NCBI GenBank assembly: GCA_022447545.1
Contig: JAKVBI010000010.1
Coordinates: 62,001 to 126,000 of the forward strand
Direction of reading: 5' to 3'
Origin: Myxococcota bacterium
GTDB taxonomy: Bacteria > Myxococcota_A > UBA9160 > SMWR01
DNA: 64,000 nucleotides
Below are positions 50,585-59,202 of this stretch, piece by piece. How positions within the stretch are numbered: the stretch's first letter is position 1; every line of letters starts with the position of its first letter. The notes under the pieces were generated by a model, which did no database searches, had not been told where the DNA came from, and saw only the letters and a list, made by a program, of their open reading frames with translations. The position numbers and the translations under genes were made by a program.

Positions 50585-51388
50585 ATGTCTTCGGGGATTG
50601 AGTCGGTGTTTTCGTTGGACGGCCGCACTGCAGTGGTCACGGGTGCCGCGAGTGGTATCGGGCGGGCGGTCGCCAAGACGTTGGCAGAGGCGGGGGCAGG
50701 TGTCGTGCTCGCCGATGTCGACCTTGCGGGTCTGGAGCATGTGCGAAACGAGATTGATTCGTCTGGACGCTCTGCGCTTTGTGTCGAGGTAGATGTCTCG
50801 AGTCGGTCGGAGGTCGAGAAGCTCGTTGCCGCAGCCTTGGATCGCTTTGGAAGCGTCGACGTCATGGCGAACGTCGCGGGCATCATTCGAAACGCGTCGG
50901 TGATCGAGACGACCGAAGAAGAACTAGATGCAGTGCTGGCCGTCAACCTGAAGGGTGTGTTCTTCGGTTGTCAGGCTGCGGCAAGGGTAATGGTTGAGCA
51001 GGGGGGTGGGTCCATCATCAACGTGGCCTCCGCCGGGATGGATATGCCCGCTCCGGGCATCGTGAGTTATGCCATGAGCAAGGCGGCCGTCGCCATGCTG
51101 ACCCGGACTCTGGCCGTGGAGGTCGGTGGTTCCAATGTCCGAGTCAACACTGTGGCTCCGGGGTTCACGGATACCTCCATGACCCGCCGGCATTTCACCG
51201 ATGCGGGAGGCAAAGTCGATGAAGATGCGCGTGATCGCTTGTGGAACGAGCGGGCGAGTGGCGCTCCTCTGGGGCGAATTGGGGAACCGGAGGACATCGC
51301 GTGGGCGATTCTCTATCTCGCGAGTGACGCTGCGCGTTTTGTGACCGGCCAGGTGCTTCGCCCAAACGGCGGCGTTGTCATGCCCTAG
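50585..51388 (+). CDS. Short-chain dehydrogenase/reductase (classical SDR)
   Basis: A 267-residue classical SDR. Cofactor loop TGAASGIGRA, NVAG, catalytic Ser in NVASAG and YxxxK in YAMSKAAVAML are present, and it ends in LRPNGGVVMP. An Asp after the second strand (LADVD) favours NAD. ATG at 50585 with GGGGGTTCT upstream is preferred over ATG 50561, which lacks a ribosome site. It is divergent from the LLM operon and convergent with the PQQ dehydrogenase. A hydroxyacyl-CoA or alcohol substrate is likely given context, but unproven. Confidence 0.9.
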   Translation: MSSGIESVFSLDGRTAVVTGAASGIGRAVAKTLAEAGAGVVLADVDLAGLEHVRNEIDSSGRSALCVEVDVSSRSEVEKLVAAALDRFGSVDVMANVAGIIRNASVIETTEEELDAVLAVNLKGVFFGCQAAARVMVEQGGGSIINVASAGMDMPAPGIVSYAMSKAAVAMLTRTLAVEVGGSNVRVNTVAPGFTDTSMTRRHFTDAGGKVDEDARDRLWNERASGAPLGRIGEPEDIAWAILYLASDAARFVTGQVLRPNGGVVMP

Positions 51389-51420
51389 ACGCCCGGGATC
51401 GCGGGCCAAGGCTCCCAGGG

Positions 51421-53397
51421 TCAGTCGGGTAGCGAGTAGGCGAGCAGGTGATCTCCGACTTTGCTGAGCGGTGTTCCTCCCGCTGCGACGACTACGAATT
51501 GCTTGCCCTTGGCGTCCAGTCGGTAGGTCATGGGCACGGAATTGGCTGGGGCGGGTATTCGCGTTTCCCAGAGTTCTTCGCCGGTCTCCACGTCAAAGGC
51601 ACGGAAGGCGTGGTCGGTGCTCGCGCCGATGAAGAAGACGCCGCTCGCGGTGGTGATTCCACCTCCGAAACTCGGAGAGCCGATGTCGAACCAGAGGGGG
51701 AAGGGGGCTTGATCACGCGTGCTTCCCATGGGCACCTGCCATGCGATCTCGCCCGTCCGCAAGTCGACGGCGATCAGACTGCCCCAGGGTGGGGGGTTGC
51801 AGGGCGCGCCAAAGGGTGAAGAGAGGAGGTATCGCTTGAGCGCGTAGGGGGTCCCCGTCATGGCATAGAATTCGTCGGGGTATTGGATGGTGGAGGTGTC
51901 GAGTTTGTCGGCCTCCTCCCGCGGGATGAGGATATTCACCAGCGCGGCGTGGGTCTGGTTGGTGAGGAGGAGTCCTCGGACGGGGTCGATGGCGACGCCG
52001 CCCCAATTCATCCCGCCGGCCGTGTGTGGCGTTTGGAGGGAGCCTTCGAGGCTCGGCGGCGTGAATGCGCCGTCGTAGCGTAAACCGGCGATCATGTCGG
52101 CGCAGGCCTTGCGGTCGAAGGGGGTGAAGCCGAAGGCGTCTTCCGGTCGTAGTTGGGTGGAGTGCAGTGGCGGCGGATGGGTGGGAAAGGGCTGGGTGGG
52201 AGAAAGAGTCTCCCCGACGACTGCACCCTGTGGAACCGGGCGCTCCTCTACGGGGTATAGGGGTTCGCCTGTTTCCCGGTCGAGTAGGAAGATATGGCCC
52301 ATCTTGGTCGGCTGAGCGACACCTGCTGCTCCTCCTCCTACGCCGTCGATCTGGAAGAGGGTGGGGGGGCTGGCGACGTCGAAGTCCCAGATGTCGTGGT
52401 GGACGGTTTGATAGCGCCAAACCACTTCGCCTGTATTTGCGTCGAGAGCGACGGTTGAACTGCCGAAATAGTCGATGCCGTCGCGTTCGCCGCCGTATAG
52501 ATCGGGGGCGGGATTGCCCGTGGGTACAAACACCAGGTTGCGTTCCGGGTCCCCGGTAATGATCGACCAGACGTTGGGGGTGCCCCGGGCGTAGTGTTCG
52601 CCCTCTTCCGGGTCGGGTGTCCGGTTGGGAGGGACGGGGTCCCAGGCCCATGCGAGTTCTCCGGTTCTGACGTCGAAGGCTCTCACGACCCCTGATGGAG
52701 CGTCTGTTCGCACGTTGTCGGCGATCAGAGCGCCGATGACCACGACCTCTCCAATCTGCAAGACCGGAGAAGTCGGATAGTACTCCCATGGCGGAGCACC
52801 CGATTCGAGTCCCTCGCGCAGAGCGACGCGGCCACCTTCTCCGAAGCCCTCACAGGGGATGCCGGTATCGGCATCCAATGCGATCAGTTCTGAGTCGCGT
52901 GTGCCGTGGAAGATTCGCTTCTGGCAGGCCTTGCCAGGGACGGGGGCCGGTTCCTCCCAATACGTGACGCCTCGGCAATTCAGTGGGTAGGGGCCCTCGC
53001 CCCCTCTCAGTTTGAGGACCGGGTCGAAGACCCATCGCTCCTCTCCCGTCTCGGGGTCCAGAGCGAATACGCGCTGGAAGGGAGTGCAGTAGTACAGGAG
53101 GTCGTTGACGACAATGGGTGTGGCCTGGAAGGTTGTAGCGCCGACCTCGCCGTCGAGCCCATCGGAGAAGTCACCGCTGTTGTGTTTCCATGCGAGTTCG
53201 AGGTGCTCGACGTTCTCGGGTGTGATCTGTGTCAAGGGTGAATAGTGACTCGAGCCCTGGTCTCCACCGTAGACTTCCCAATTTGCGGTCGGTCCAGAAT
53301 CGTCGAGCGTTGGCTTCGAGCTGCAATTCGAAAGGCACAGAGCAGCGGCGCCCACCAGGAGGGAAGGGATCCAGGTTTTGCAGCGTCGAGCCTTCAT
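51421..53397 (-). CDS. PQQ-dependent quinoprotein dehydrogenase, lipoprotein
   Basis: A 658-residue eight-bladed propeller quinoprotein similar to membrane-bound glucose dehydrogenase or PQQ alcohol dehydrogenases. It has a lipobox (LCLSNC, about 20-25), then WEVYGGDQGSSHYSPLTQITPENVEHLELAW. Repeated W-motifs such as TGEERWVFDP, TGELAWAWDP and TGEVVWRYQTVHHDIWDFD appear along the chain. It would oxidise a sugar or alcohol in the periplasm and pass electrons to the quinone pool. No helical membrane domain is present, so the lipid anchor replaces it. The ATG follows GGAGAACGA. Confidence 0.9.
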   Translation of the reverse strand: MKARRCKTWIPSLLVGAAALCLSNCSSKPTLDDSGPTANWEVYGGDQGSSHYSPLTQITPENVEHLELAWKHNSGDFSDGLDGEVGATTFQATPIVVNDLLYYCTPFQRVFALDPETGEERWVFDPVLKLRGGEGPYPLNCRGVTYWEEPAPVPGKACQKRIFHGTRDSELIALDADTGIPCEGFGEGGRVALREGLESGAPPWEYYPTSPVLQIGEVVVIGALIADNVRTDAPSGVVRAFDVRTGELAWAWDPVPPNRTPDPEEGEHYARGTPNVWSIITGDPERNLVFVPTGNPAPDLYGGERDGIDYFGSSTVALDANTGEVVWRYQTVHHDIWDFDVASPPTLFQIDGVGGGAAGVAQPTKMGHIFLLDRETGEPLYPVEERPVPQGAVVGETLSPTQPFPTHPPPLHSTQLRPEDAFGFTPFDRKACADMIAGLRYDGAFTPPSLEGSLQTPHTAGGMNWGGVAIDPVRGLLLTNQTHAALVNILIPREEADKLDTSTIQYPDEFYAMTGTPYALKRYLLSSPFGAPCNPPPWGSLIAVDLRTGEIAWQVPMGSTRDQAPFPLWFDIGSPSFGGGITTASGVFFIGASTDHAFRAFDVETGEELWETRIPAPANSVPMTYRLDAKGKQFVVVAAGGTPLSKVGDHLLAYSLPD

Positions 53398-53528
53398 TCG
53401 TTCTCCATGGTCAGCGAGTGAGTGGGGGCGGATTCCCGCTCTCGCGAGACTGGCATGCTACGCGATCTCGCTCCAGCGGAGGCGAGATTCCAAGGGGGTG
53501 GGGCAGTCGGGTCCAGGCTTTGTGGGCT

Positions 53529-54713
53529 TCATGATGCGTTCAGGGTGACGGGGAGGGTCGCGGGCCCGTTGGCCCAGAATACCGGGACTCGGTCCGCGAT
53601 GTGTTCGGGATCGATGGCAAAGGAATGGACTCTTGCAAGAAACGCTTCCATGGCCTGGCGGGTTTCGAGGCGAGCCAGGGTGGAACCCGGGCAGACGTGG
53701 GGACCTCCGCCGAAGGTTGCGTGTCCGCGTGGGTTGGGGCGATCAAGCCGAAAGGCATCGGGTTGCTCGAAGATGCTCTCGTCGCGGTTTGCCGAGGCGA
53801 GCCCAAAAGCAACCTTTTCACCCCTCCGGATCGTTTTTCCTCCAATCTCGATGTCCTGGATGCAATCCCGCAGGAGATACGCGACGGGAGGGTCGAGTCG
53901 TAGGGACTCTTCGATGGCGAGCGGAATCAAGTTGGGATCCGATTGCAGCATCTCGAAGATCTCGGGAGCTCCAGCGAGACGTGTGAGCAAGTTACCGATC
54001 AGGTTGCGCGTGGTCTCGTTGCCGGCGATGAGCAGGAAGATCACGAGAGTTCGCAACTCGACGTTCGTCAGTCGGTGTCCGTCCACCTCGGTCTGGACCA
54101 AGCGTGTCAAAAAGTCATCCGACGGCGAGTCCGAATCCTGTCTCGTTGCGATCTCAGCATCGACGTATCCGGCGAACTCGGGGTGGCCTCCTCCGAGGCC
54201 CTTTCCTCGTTCTGTTCGATTCTTGCGCGCGTAGTCGCCCTCGACGACTTCGTCGGACCAGCGGGCCCATAGGGCAAAGTCTCGGGTCGGTACTCCGAGC
54301 AGATAGGCGATGACTGAATTGGGGATGGGCATTACGAACTCATTCATGAGTTCCACCTGTTTCCGTTGCGTGATCTCGTCCAGCAGGTGGTTCGAGAGAT
54401 CGTCGACGAATTTTGCCACGGGACCGAGGCGGTGGGATGCGATAGCGGAGTTCACGATCTTGCGAACTCGCCCATGACGCGGTTCGGGAATCTCGCTGAT
54501 CAATTGTTCCTCATCTGGAACCACCACTCCCGGGTCGCGAAAACTCGCCTGGAAGCAATCCACGTGTTGCGTGGCTTGCATGACGTCGTCGTGTCGCGCC
54601 AGAAACCAGATTCCATTTGGGGTGCGCGAGACCGGGGATTCTGCACGCAACTTCGACAGTCCCGCATAGGGGATGCCGGTGCCGGTTTCCAGGGGGTCGA
54701 ATTGAACGCTCAC
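53529..54713 (-). CDS. Cytochrome P450
   Basis: A 394-residue P450 with I-helix LIAGNETTRNLIG, EESLRLDPP and heme loop FGGGPHVCPGSTLARLE. It is paralogous to the P450 at 48-49 kb: both have IPEPRHGxxRKIxNSA and NRDES stretches. A start GTG at 54713 with GAGGAGCCAAC is better than the TTG at 54758. It is divergent from an SDR gene across about 195 bases. Electrons probably come from a ferredoxin such as that at 7.0 kb. Substrate unknown; hydrophobic lipids or terpenoids are typical. Confidence 0.93.
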   Translation of the reverse strand: MSVQFDPLETGTGIPYAGLSKLRAESPVSRTPNGIWFLARHDDVMQATQHVDCFQASFRDPGVVVPDEEQLISEIPEPRHGRVRKIVNSAIASHRLGPVAKFVDDLSNHLLDEITQRKQVELMNEFVMPIPNSVIAYLLGVPTRDFALWARWSDEVVEGDYARKNRTERGKGLGGGHPEFAGYVDAEIATRQDSDSPSDDFLTRLVQTEVDGHRLTNVELRTLVIFLLIAGNETTRNLIGNLLTRLAGAPEIFEMLQSDPNLIPLAIEESLRLDPPVAYLLRDCIQDIEIGGKTIRRGEKVAFGLASANRDESIFEQPDAFRLDRPNPRGHATFGGGPHVCPGSTLARLETRQAMEAFLARVHSFAIDPEHIADRVPVFWANGPATLPVTLNAS

Positions 54714-54907
54714 GTTGGCTCCTCGGCCGCGCTGGGTTCCCGCTGGTTCGTCGTCCAAGATAACCGGGTCTTTGAAGAATCGTCAGTTGGATTCTAGGCC
54801 GAAATCGTCGGTCCGGGACCGTCTTGCAGTCAATGCCTCCTCGGGGGCTTCGATCCTGATACGATCCGGGTTCGGCCATGTCGTGGTCTGCAGAGGAGAG
54901 GGGAACC

Positions 54908-55684
54908 GTGGAAACTCTCATGGGGTTGGAGGGAAAGGGTGCTCTCGTGGTGGGAGCCGGGCAGGGGATTGGAAGAGCGGTCTCGCACCACCTGACGCGT
55001 TGTGGAGCGAAGCTCGCACTCGTGGATCTGGATGCCGACCGGCTGGCCACGGTGGTGGGCGAAGTCTCGGAACTCGGCGGGTCGGCGGAACCCATTGTCG
55101 CCGATGTGACCCAACCGGGCGAAGTGGCGGGTCTGGTCGAGACGGCTGTGGCGGCGTTGGGGCGGTTGGACGCTCTGATCAACATCGTTGGCATGGCCGG
55201 TTGGTCGCCCCTGTTGGAGATGGATGAAGCGCTTTGGGACGGCGATCATACGCTGAACCTGAAACAACACTTTTTTGTCTGTCAGGCCGTGGCGCGGCAG
55301 ATGGTGAGTCAGGGGAGCGGTGGCACCATTGCGACGGTGGCTTCCGTAAGTGGGTTGTTCGGTGCGCCGAAACATGGTGCCTACGGGGCTGCGAAAGCTG
55401 GGGTGGTGGCACTGACGCGGACCATGTCGCAGGAGTGGGCTCAGTACGGTATCCGGGTGAACACCGTGGCGCCGGGTTCGGTGCTGACTCCGAGGATTCA
55501 GGCGATGCGAGACGCTGGAGAAATTCCCGTTCCCGAGGGTGACGATGTCGATCGCATTGCGGAGCCGGTTGACATCGCTGGCGCTCTTCTGTTTTTGAGT
55601 TCAGACCTGGCTCGTCGTGTGAACGGACACACGTTGGTCGTGGACGGGGGGACCACGGCAATGTTCCCGTTCGACATGGAATGA
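54908..55684 (+). CDS. Short-chain dehydrogenase/reductase (classical SDR)
   Basis: A 258-residue classical SDR: cofactor loop GAGQGIGRA, NIVG, catalytic Ser in VASVSG, YGAAKAG for YxxxK and the C-terminal VDGGTTAMFP. The acidic residue in LVDLD suggests NAD. GTG at 54908 follows GGAGAGGGGAACC. It is the first gene of a pair with the DUF3604 protein; the next ATG overlaps its stop codon (ATGA). It may oxidise the product of the divergent P450. Confidence 0.9.
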   Translation: METLMGLEGKGALVVGAGQGIGRAVSHHLTRCGAKLALVDLDADRLATVVGEVSELGGSAEPIVADVTQPGEVAGLVETAVAALGRLDALINIVGMAGWSPLLEMDEALWDGDHTLNLKQHFFVCQAVARQMVSQGSGGTIATVASVSGLFGAPKHGAYGAAKAGVVALTRTMSQEWAQYGIRVNTVAPGSVLTPRIQAMRDAGEIPVPEGDDVDRIAEPVDIAGALLFLSSDLARRVNGHTLVVDGGTTAMFPFDME

Positions 55685-57804
55685 GGCAGGGGGGACGATC
55701 CGTGAGCCGAACCTGGGCGATGACGCTTTGCGCGATTCTCGTCGGAGTCGCATGTGGACGGACGAACGAGTTACCACGTGACTCCGCAGCCCCGCCCCCG
55801 GAGCTCGAAACGGAGCCGCAGATTCTTTTTGGCGATCTGCACGTCCATACCACGTATTCGTGGGATGCCTTCCTCTTCTCGATTCCGCTGTCGGGCGGCG
55901 AAGGCGCCCATCCCCCGGATGACGCCTGCGACTTCGCGCGATACTGCGCAAATCTGGACTTCTACGCTTTGACGGACCATGCCGAGTCGTTGTCCCGTGA
56001 AAACTGGGAGGCCTCGAAAGAGAGTGTTCGACGCTGCAATGAACGTTCCGGCGATTCCGATGTCCCCGATGTTGTGGCGTTCACCGGGTTCGAGTGGACT
56101 CAGATGGGGCAAACGCCCGACACGCATTGGGGGCATCGTTGTGTCGTGTTTCGCGACACCGAGGACGAAACCCTACCGGCGCGACCGATCGCCGCAGGAG
56201 ATCGTTCACGGATGCAGATGGGTTTGGCGGGGAGCATGCGCGGTGCAGGAGAGGTCGGCTTTGCTGAATTTCTGGAAAGCCTTTCTGTTCGAGCGTATTG
56301 CGAGGAATCGCGCCCAAGTCGCGACCTGCCTCTGACGTGTGCTGAGGTCGCGACGACCCCCGCCTCACTCTCGGCGAAACTGGACGAATGGGACGCCCCT
56401 GCTCTGGTCATTCCTCACGGGACTTCCTGGGGAATCTATACGCCGGCCACTTCGTCTATGGCCAAGCACCTCGATCCCGAACAGTTCGATGCCGGGCGCC
56501 AGCGGTTGATCGAGATCATGTCAGGGCACGGCAATTCCGAGGAATACCGGACCTGGCGGGAGTTCGATGTGGGAGAGGGGGGAGAGAAAGTCTGCCGTCC
56601 CCCAACCGGGGACTATCTTCCGTGTTGTTGGCAGGCTGGCGAGATCGCGCGCGAGTCTTGTGAGGACCCGGATTCCGAGACCTGTGACGGTGAAGTCGCT
56701 CGCGCGCGCAATGCAGTGATGGATAGTTTCGGCATCGGCGTGGCGACACTGTTTCCCGACGTCGATCTCGAGAGATGGCTCGATTGCGGGCAGTGTCGAG
56801 ATTGTTTCAAGCCTTCCTTCTCGCACCGTCCGCGGGAAAGTGTCCAGTACGGGATGTCGCTCTCGCATTTTGATCCGCGCGGGGATTCCGGTGATCCGGT
56901 TGAGGCAGTCTCGGAACCTTTGCGCTTCCGTTATGGGTTCGTGGCTTCAAGTGATGGGCACAGTGGACGGCCTGGAACTGGCTACAAGCAGATCGAGCGC
57001 TTCGGAATGATGACCGACGGATCTCCTCCGCCGGACTCTCAGGAGATGGTCGAGTTGCGCGCCGCTTCCCTGGGCCCGGTGGACAATCGGGCCCAGAGTT
57101 TCCTGTTCCCAGGTGGGTTGGTGGCGGTGCATAGCCGGGATCGTACGCGCGAGGCGATTTGGAATGCTCTGGAGAATCGCGAAGTGTACGGAACCAGCGG
57201 CCCACGGATTGCGCTGTGGTTCGACCTGATCCGGCCCGATGGTTCACGGCAACCCATGGGTTCGGAGGTCGAAATGGCCACTTCCCCGGTCTTCGAGGTG
57301 CGTGCGCAGGGTTCTCTCGAGCAATTGCCCGGCTGTTCGGACGAGGCGCATCGAGGGCTCGGATCGGAGCGTCTAGAGTTCTTGTGCCGGGGCGAGTGCT
57401 ATCGACCCAGTGACGTTCGACGTGTGATCGATCGCATCGAGGTGGTGAGGATTCGGCCTCAACGGGAGCCAGGTGAGCCGATCGAAGGCCGCATCGAAGA
57501 TCCGTGGAAAGTGATCCAGTGCTCCCCGGACCCCAAGGGCTGCGTGGCGCGGTTCGATGATTCGGAGTTCAGCGTGGAACGACGTGACACGCTCTATTAC
57601 GTACGCGCCGTAGAAGTACCCTCCCTGCAGATCCACGGCGATCCATTGGGGACTCGTTTTGATCGCAATGGAAATGCGGTCTCCATCGACGATTGTGGCT
57701 GGAACGGGGGCAACGAAAGAAGCCCGAACTGTCTTGCGCCGAGTGAGGAGAGGGCCTGGTCTTCGCCGATCTTCGTAGACCACCGGCCGTCATCTGCGGG
57801 GTGA
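55681..57804 (+). CDS. DUF3604 (PHP-like) exported protein
   Basis: A 707-residue protein of the DUF3604 family, related to PHP metallo-hydrolases. Metal-binding-like motifs are LFGDLHVHTTYSWDA and FYALTDHAESL, and SSDGHSGRPGTGY occurs later. A signal/lipobox (ILVGVAC) points to the cell envelope. The ATG overlaps the SDR stop; a GTG at 55702 with AGGGGGG upstream would also give a good signal peptide and may be the true start. Many cysteines are spread through the chain (CRDCFKP, CSPDPKGC), consistent with disulfides. Catalytic activity is unknown. Confidence 0.87.
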   Translation: MRQGGRSVSRTWAMTLCAILVGVACGRTNELPRDSAAPPPELETEPQILFGDLHVHTTYSWDAFLFSIPLSGGEGAHPPDDACDFARYCANLDFYALTDHAESLSRENWEASKESVRRCNERSGDSDVPDVVAFTGFEWTQMGQTPDTHWGHRCVVFRDTEDETLPARPIAAGDRSRMQMGLAGSMRGAGEVGFAEFLESLSVRAYCEESRPSRDLPLTCAEVATTPASLSAKLDEWDAPALVIPHGTSWGIYTPATSSMAKHLDPEQFDAGRQRLIEIMSGHGNSEEYRTWREFDVGEGGEKVCRPPTGDYLPCCWQAGEIARESCEDPDSETCDGEVARARNAVMDSFGIGVATLFPDVDLERWLDCGQCRDCFKPSFSHRPRESVQYGMSLSHFDPRGDSGDPVEAVSEPLRFRYGFVASSDGHSGRPGTGYKQIERFGMMTDGSPPPDSQEMVELRAASLGPVDNRAQSFLFPGGLVAVHSRDRTREAIWNALENREVYGTSGPRIALWFDLIRPDGSRQPMGSEVEMATSPVFEVRAQGSLEQLPGCSDEAHRGLGSERLEFLCRGECYRPSDVRRVIDRIEVVRIRPQREPGEPIEGRIEDPWKVIQCSPDPKGCVARFDDSEFSVERRDTLYYVRAVEVPSLQIHGDPLGTRFDRNGNAVSIDDCGWNGGNERSPNCLAPSEERAWSSPIFVDHRPSSAG

Positions 57805-57974
57805 TTTTCCGGTCCTTGGCTCCCGAGCAGGTCTGGTGACTCGGGGTCGCATCGTTTTTTATGAGCCGCGAAAATCCTATGGTGATCAAACGCGGGTTGC
57901 GTGATGCTATGGGCCTTGGCATGTGAATGAACCCGGGAATCTACCTTTTGTCACGGTGTAAGCGGTTCGCGTAG

Positions 57975-58011
57975 CCCCCGACCTTCGTATCTTCCAAGTC
58001 GACGTCGGGGG
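57975..58011. repeat. Inverted repeat CCCCCGAC ... GTCGGGGG
   Basis: Perfect eight-base arms (57975-57982 and 58004-58011) with a 21-base spacer, lying between the DUF3604 gene and the acyl-CoA dehydrogenases. No T-run follows, so it is not a classical terminator. Confidence 0.45.
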
Positions 58012-58030
58012 GCGATAGGGTTCGCGGATA

Positions 58031-58048
58031 GAGAACCAAACGGTTCTC
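58031..58048. promoter_or_regulatory. Palindrome GAGAACC-AAAC-GGTTCTC, candidate operator
   Basis: Perfect seven-base arms around AAAC, ending 52 bases before the ATG of the first acyl-CoA dehydrogenase. The size and position fit a TetR- or GntR-type repressor site controlling a fatty-acid-like catabolic operon. The regulator is not adjacent. Confidence 0.55.
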
Positions 58049-58100
58049 CGGTAGAGACTCAAAGGATGTTGAAGCCGATAAGGCAAGAGGACAGGCCGAT

Positions 58101-59189
58101 ATGATCGAGTTCGATCCCACTGAAGAACAAGAACTGGTGGTCGAGACGGTGCGCCAGTTCGTCGAGAATGAAGTGCGACCCGCGGCCAGGGAATGCGATG
58201 AGGCATGCGAGGTGCCTCGTGGACTCCTGGATCAGGCCCACGAGTTGGGTTTGGTCGCCAACGCGCTCCCCGAATCCGTGGGAGGCGGTGGAGAGCGCAA
58301 CGCGGTCACTCAATGTCTGATTGCCGAGGAGTTGGCGTGGGGTGATCTCGCAATTGCACTTTCCATCATGTCTCCCAGTTTGACGGCGCTCCCGGTCGCC
58401 GATTTCGGTACTGAGGAGCAGCAACAGCGTGTATTGCCTCGATTCGCCGGTCCGAATTTTACGCCCGGGTCCATCGCTTTGGTGGAGCCCCGCTTTGATA
58501 GCGACCCGTTTCGGCCCAAGAGCACGGCGAAACGGGAGGGCGACGAATATGTGATCGACGGTGCCAAATGCCTGGTTCCCTGGTTGGATGGCGATGAACA
58601 GGTTCTTGTATTCGCCAGTGAAGAGGGGCGGGCACAGGGTTTCCTGGTGGACCGGAACAGCGAAGGGTTGACGGCCGAAGCCGAGCAGAATCTCGGGGTG
58701 CAGGCGCTGGGTAGTGTCGAGTTGACCCTGAGCGGAGTGCGAGTTTCGGCCTCGGATAAACTGGGCGGCGATGCCGGGGTGAACATGCCGGCATTGGTGG
58801 CCCGGGGTCGTGTGGGTCTCGCGGCGATGGGGGTTGGCGTTGCTCGCGCAGCCTATGACCTGGCTCGCGAATATGCGAAGGAACGAGAAGCCTTCGGCGC
58901 AAAAATTGCGTCCAAGCAGGCAATCGCTTTCATGCTCGCGGACATGGCCATTGAAATCGATGCGGCGCGTCTACTGACTTGGGAGGCAGCCTGGGGGTTG
59001 GACGCTGGGCGCGATGCTCTTCGCGAATCGACGCTTGCGTACCAGCAGGTCCAACGGGTTGCCCTTCAGGTTGCCGACGGTGCCGTACAGGTGATGGGTG
59101 GGCATGGCTACATCCGCGACTACCTGCCGGAAATGCATCTAAGAAACGCACGTGGCTTTGCGATGTTCGAAGCCCTGACGCTGGTTTGA
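58101..59189 (+). CDS. Acyl-CoA dehydrogenase family protein
   Basis: A 362-residue flavoprotein of the acyl-CoA dehydrogenase fold. It has an N-terminal helical domain (IEFDPTEEQELVVETVRQFVENEVRPAAREC), a middle beta domain and a C-terminal helical part (VMGGHGYIRDYLPEMHLRNARG). The FAD-binding segment usually seen in the middle domain is weakly conserved and the final MFEALTLV is short. It may pair with the next protein as a heterodimer, as in steroid-type ACADs (FadE26/FadE27-like). ATG at 58101 follows GAGGACAGGCCGAT. Confidence 0.88.
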   Translation: MIEFDPTEEQELVVETVRQFVENEVRPAARECDEACEVPRGLLDQAHELGLVANALPESVGGGGERNAVTQCLIAEELAWGDLAIALSIMSPSLTALPVADFGTEEQQQRVLPRFAGPNFTPGSIALVEPRFDSDPFRPKSTAKREGDEYVIDGAKCLVPWLDGDEQVLVFASEEGRAQGFLVDRNSEGLTAEAEQNLGVQALGSVELTLSGVRVSASDKLGGDAGVNMPALVARGRVGLAAMGVGVARAAYDLAREYAKEREAFGAKIASKQAIAFMLADMAIEIDAARLLTWEAAWGLDAGRDALRESTLAYQQVQRVALQVADGAVQVMGGHGYIRDYLPEMHLRNARGFAMFEALTLV

Positions 59190-59202
59190 GAGGGGACGCC
59201 CC

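Larger units (their letters stand above)
57805..58100. other. Intergenic region upstream of acyl-CoA dehydrogenase operon
   Basis: Non-coding, with less GC in its first third (GTTTTTTATG near 57849). It holds two inverted repeats listed separately and should contain the promoter of the acyl-CoA dehydrogenase pair. Confidence 0.5.

Noticed and set aside
51713-52789. 358-residue open frame inside the PQQ dehydrogenase gene
   Set aside because: Extremely Arg/Pro-rich, no family resemblance, same region fully explained by the quinoprotein.
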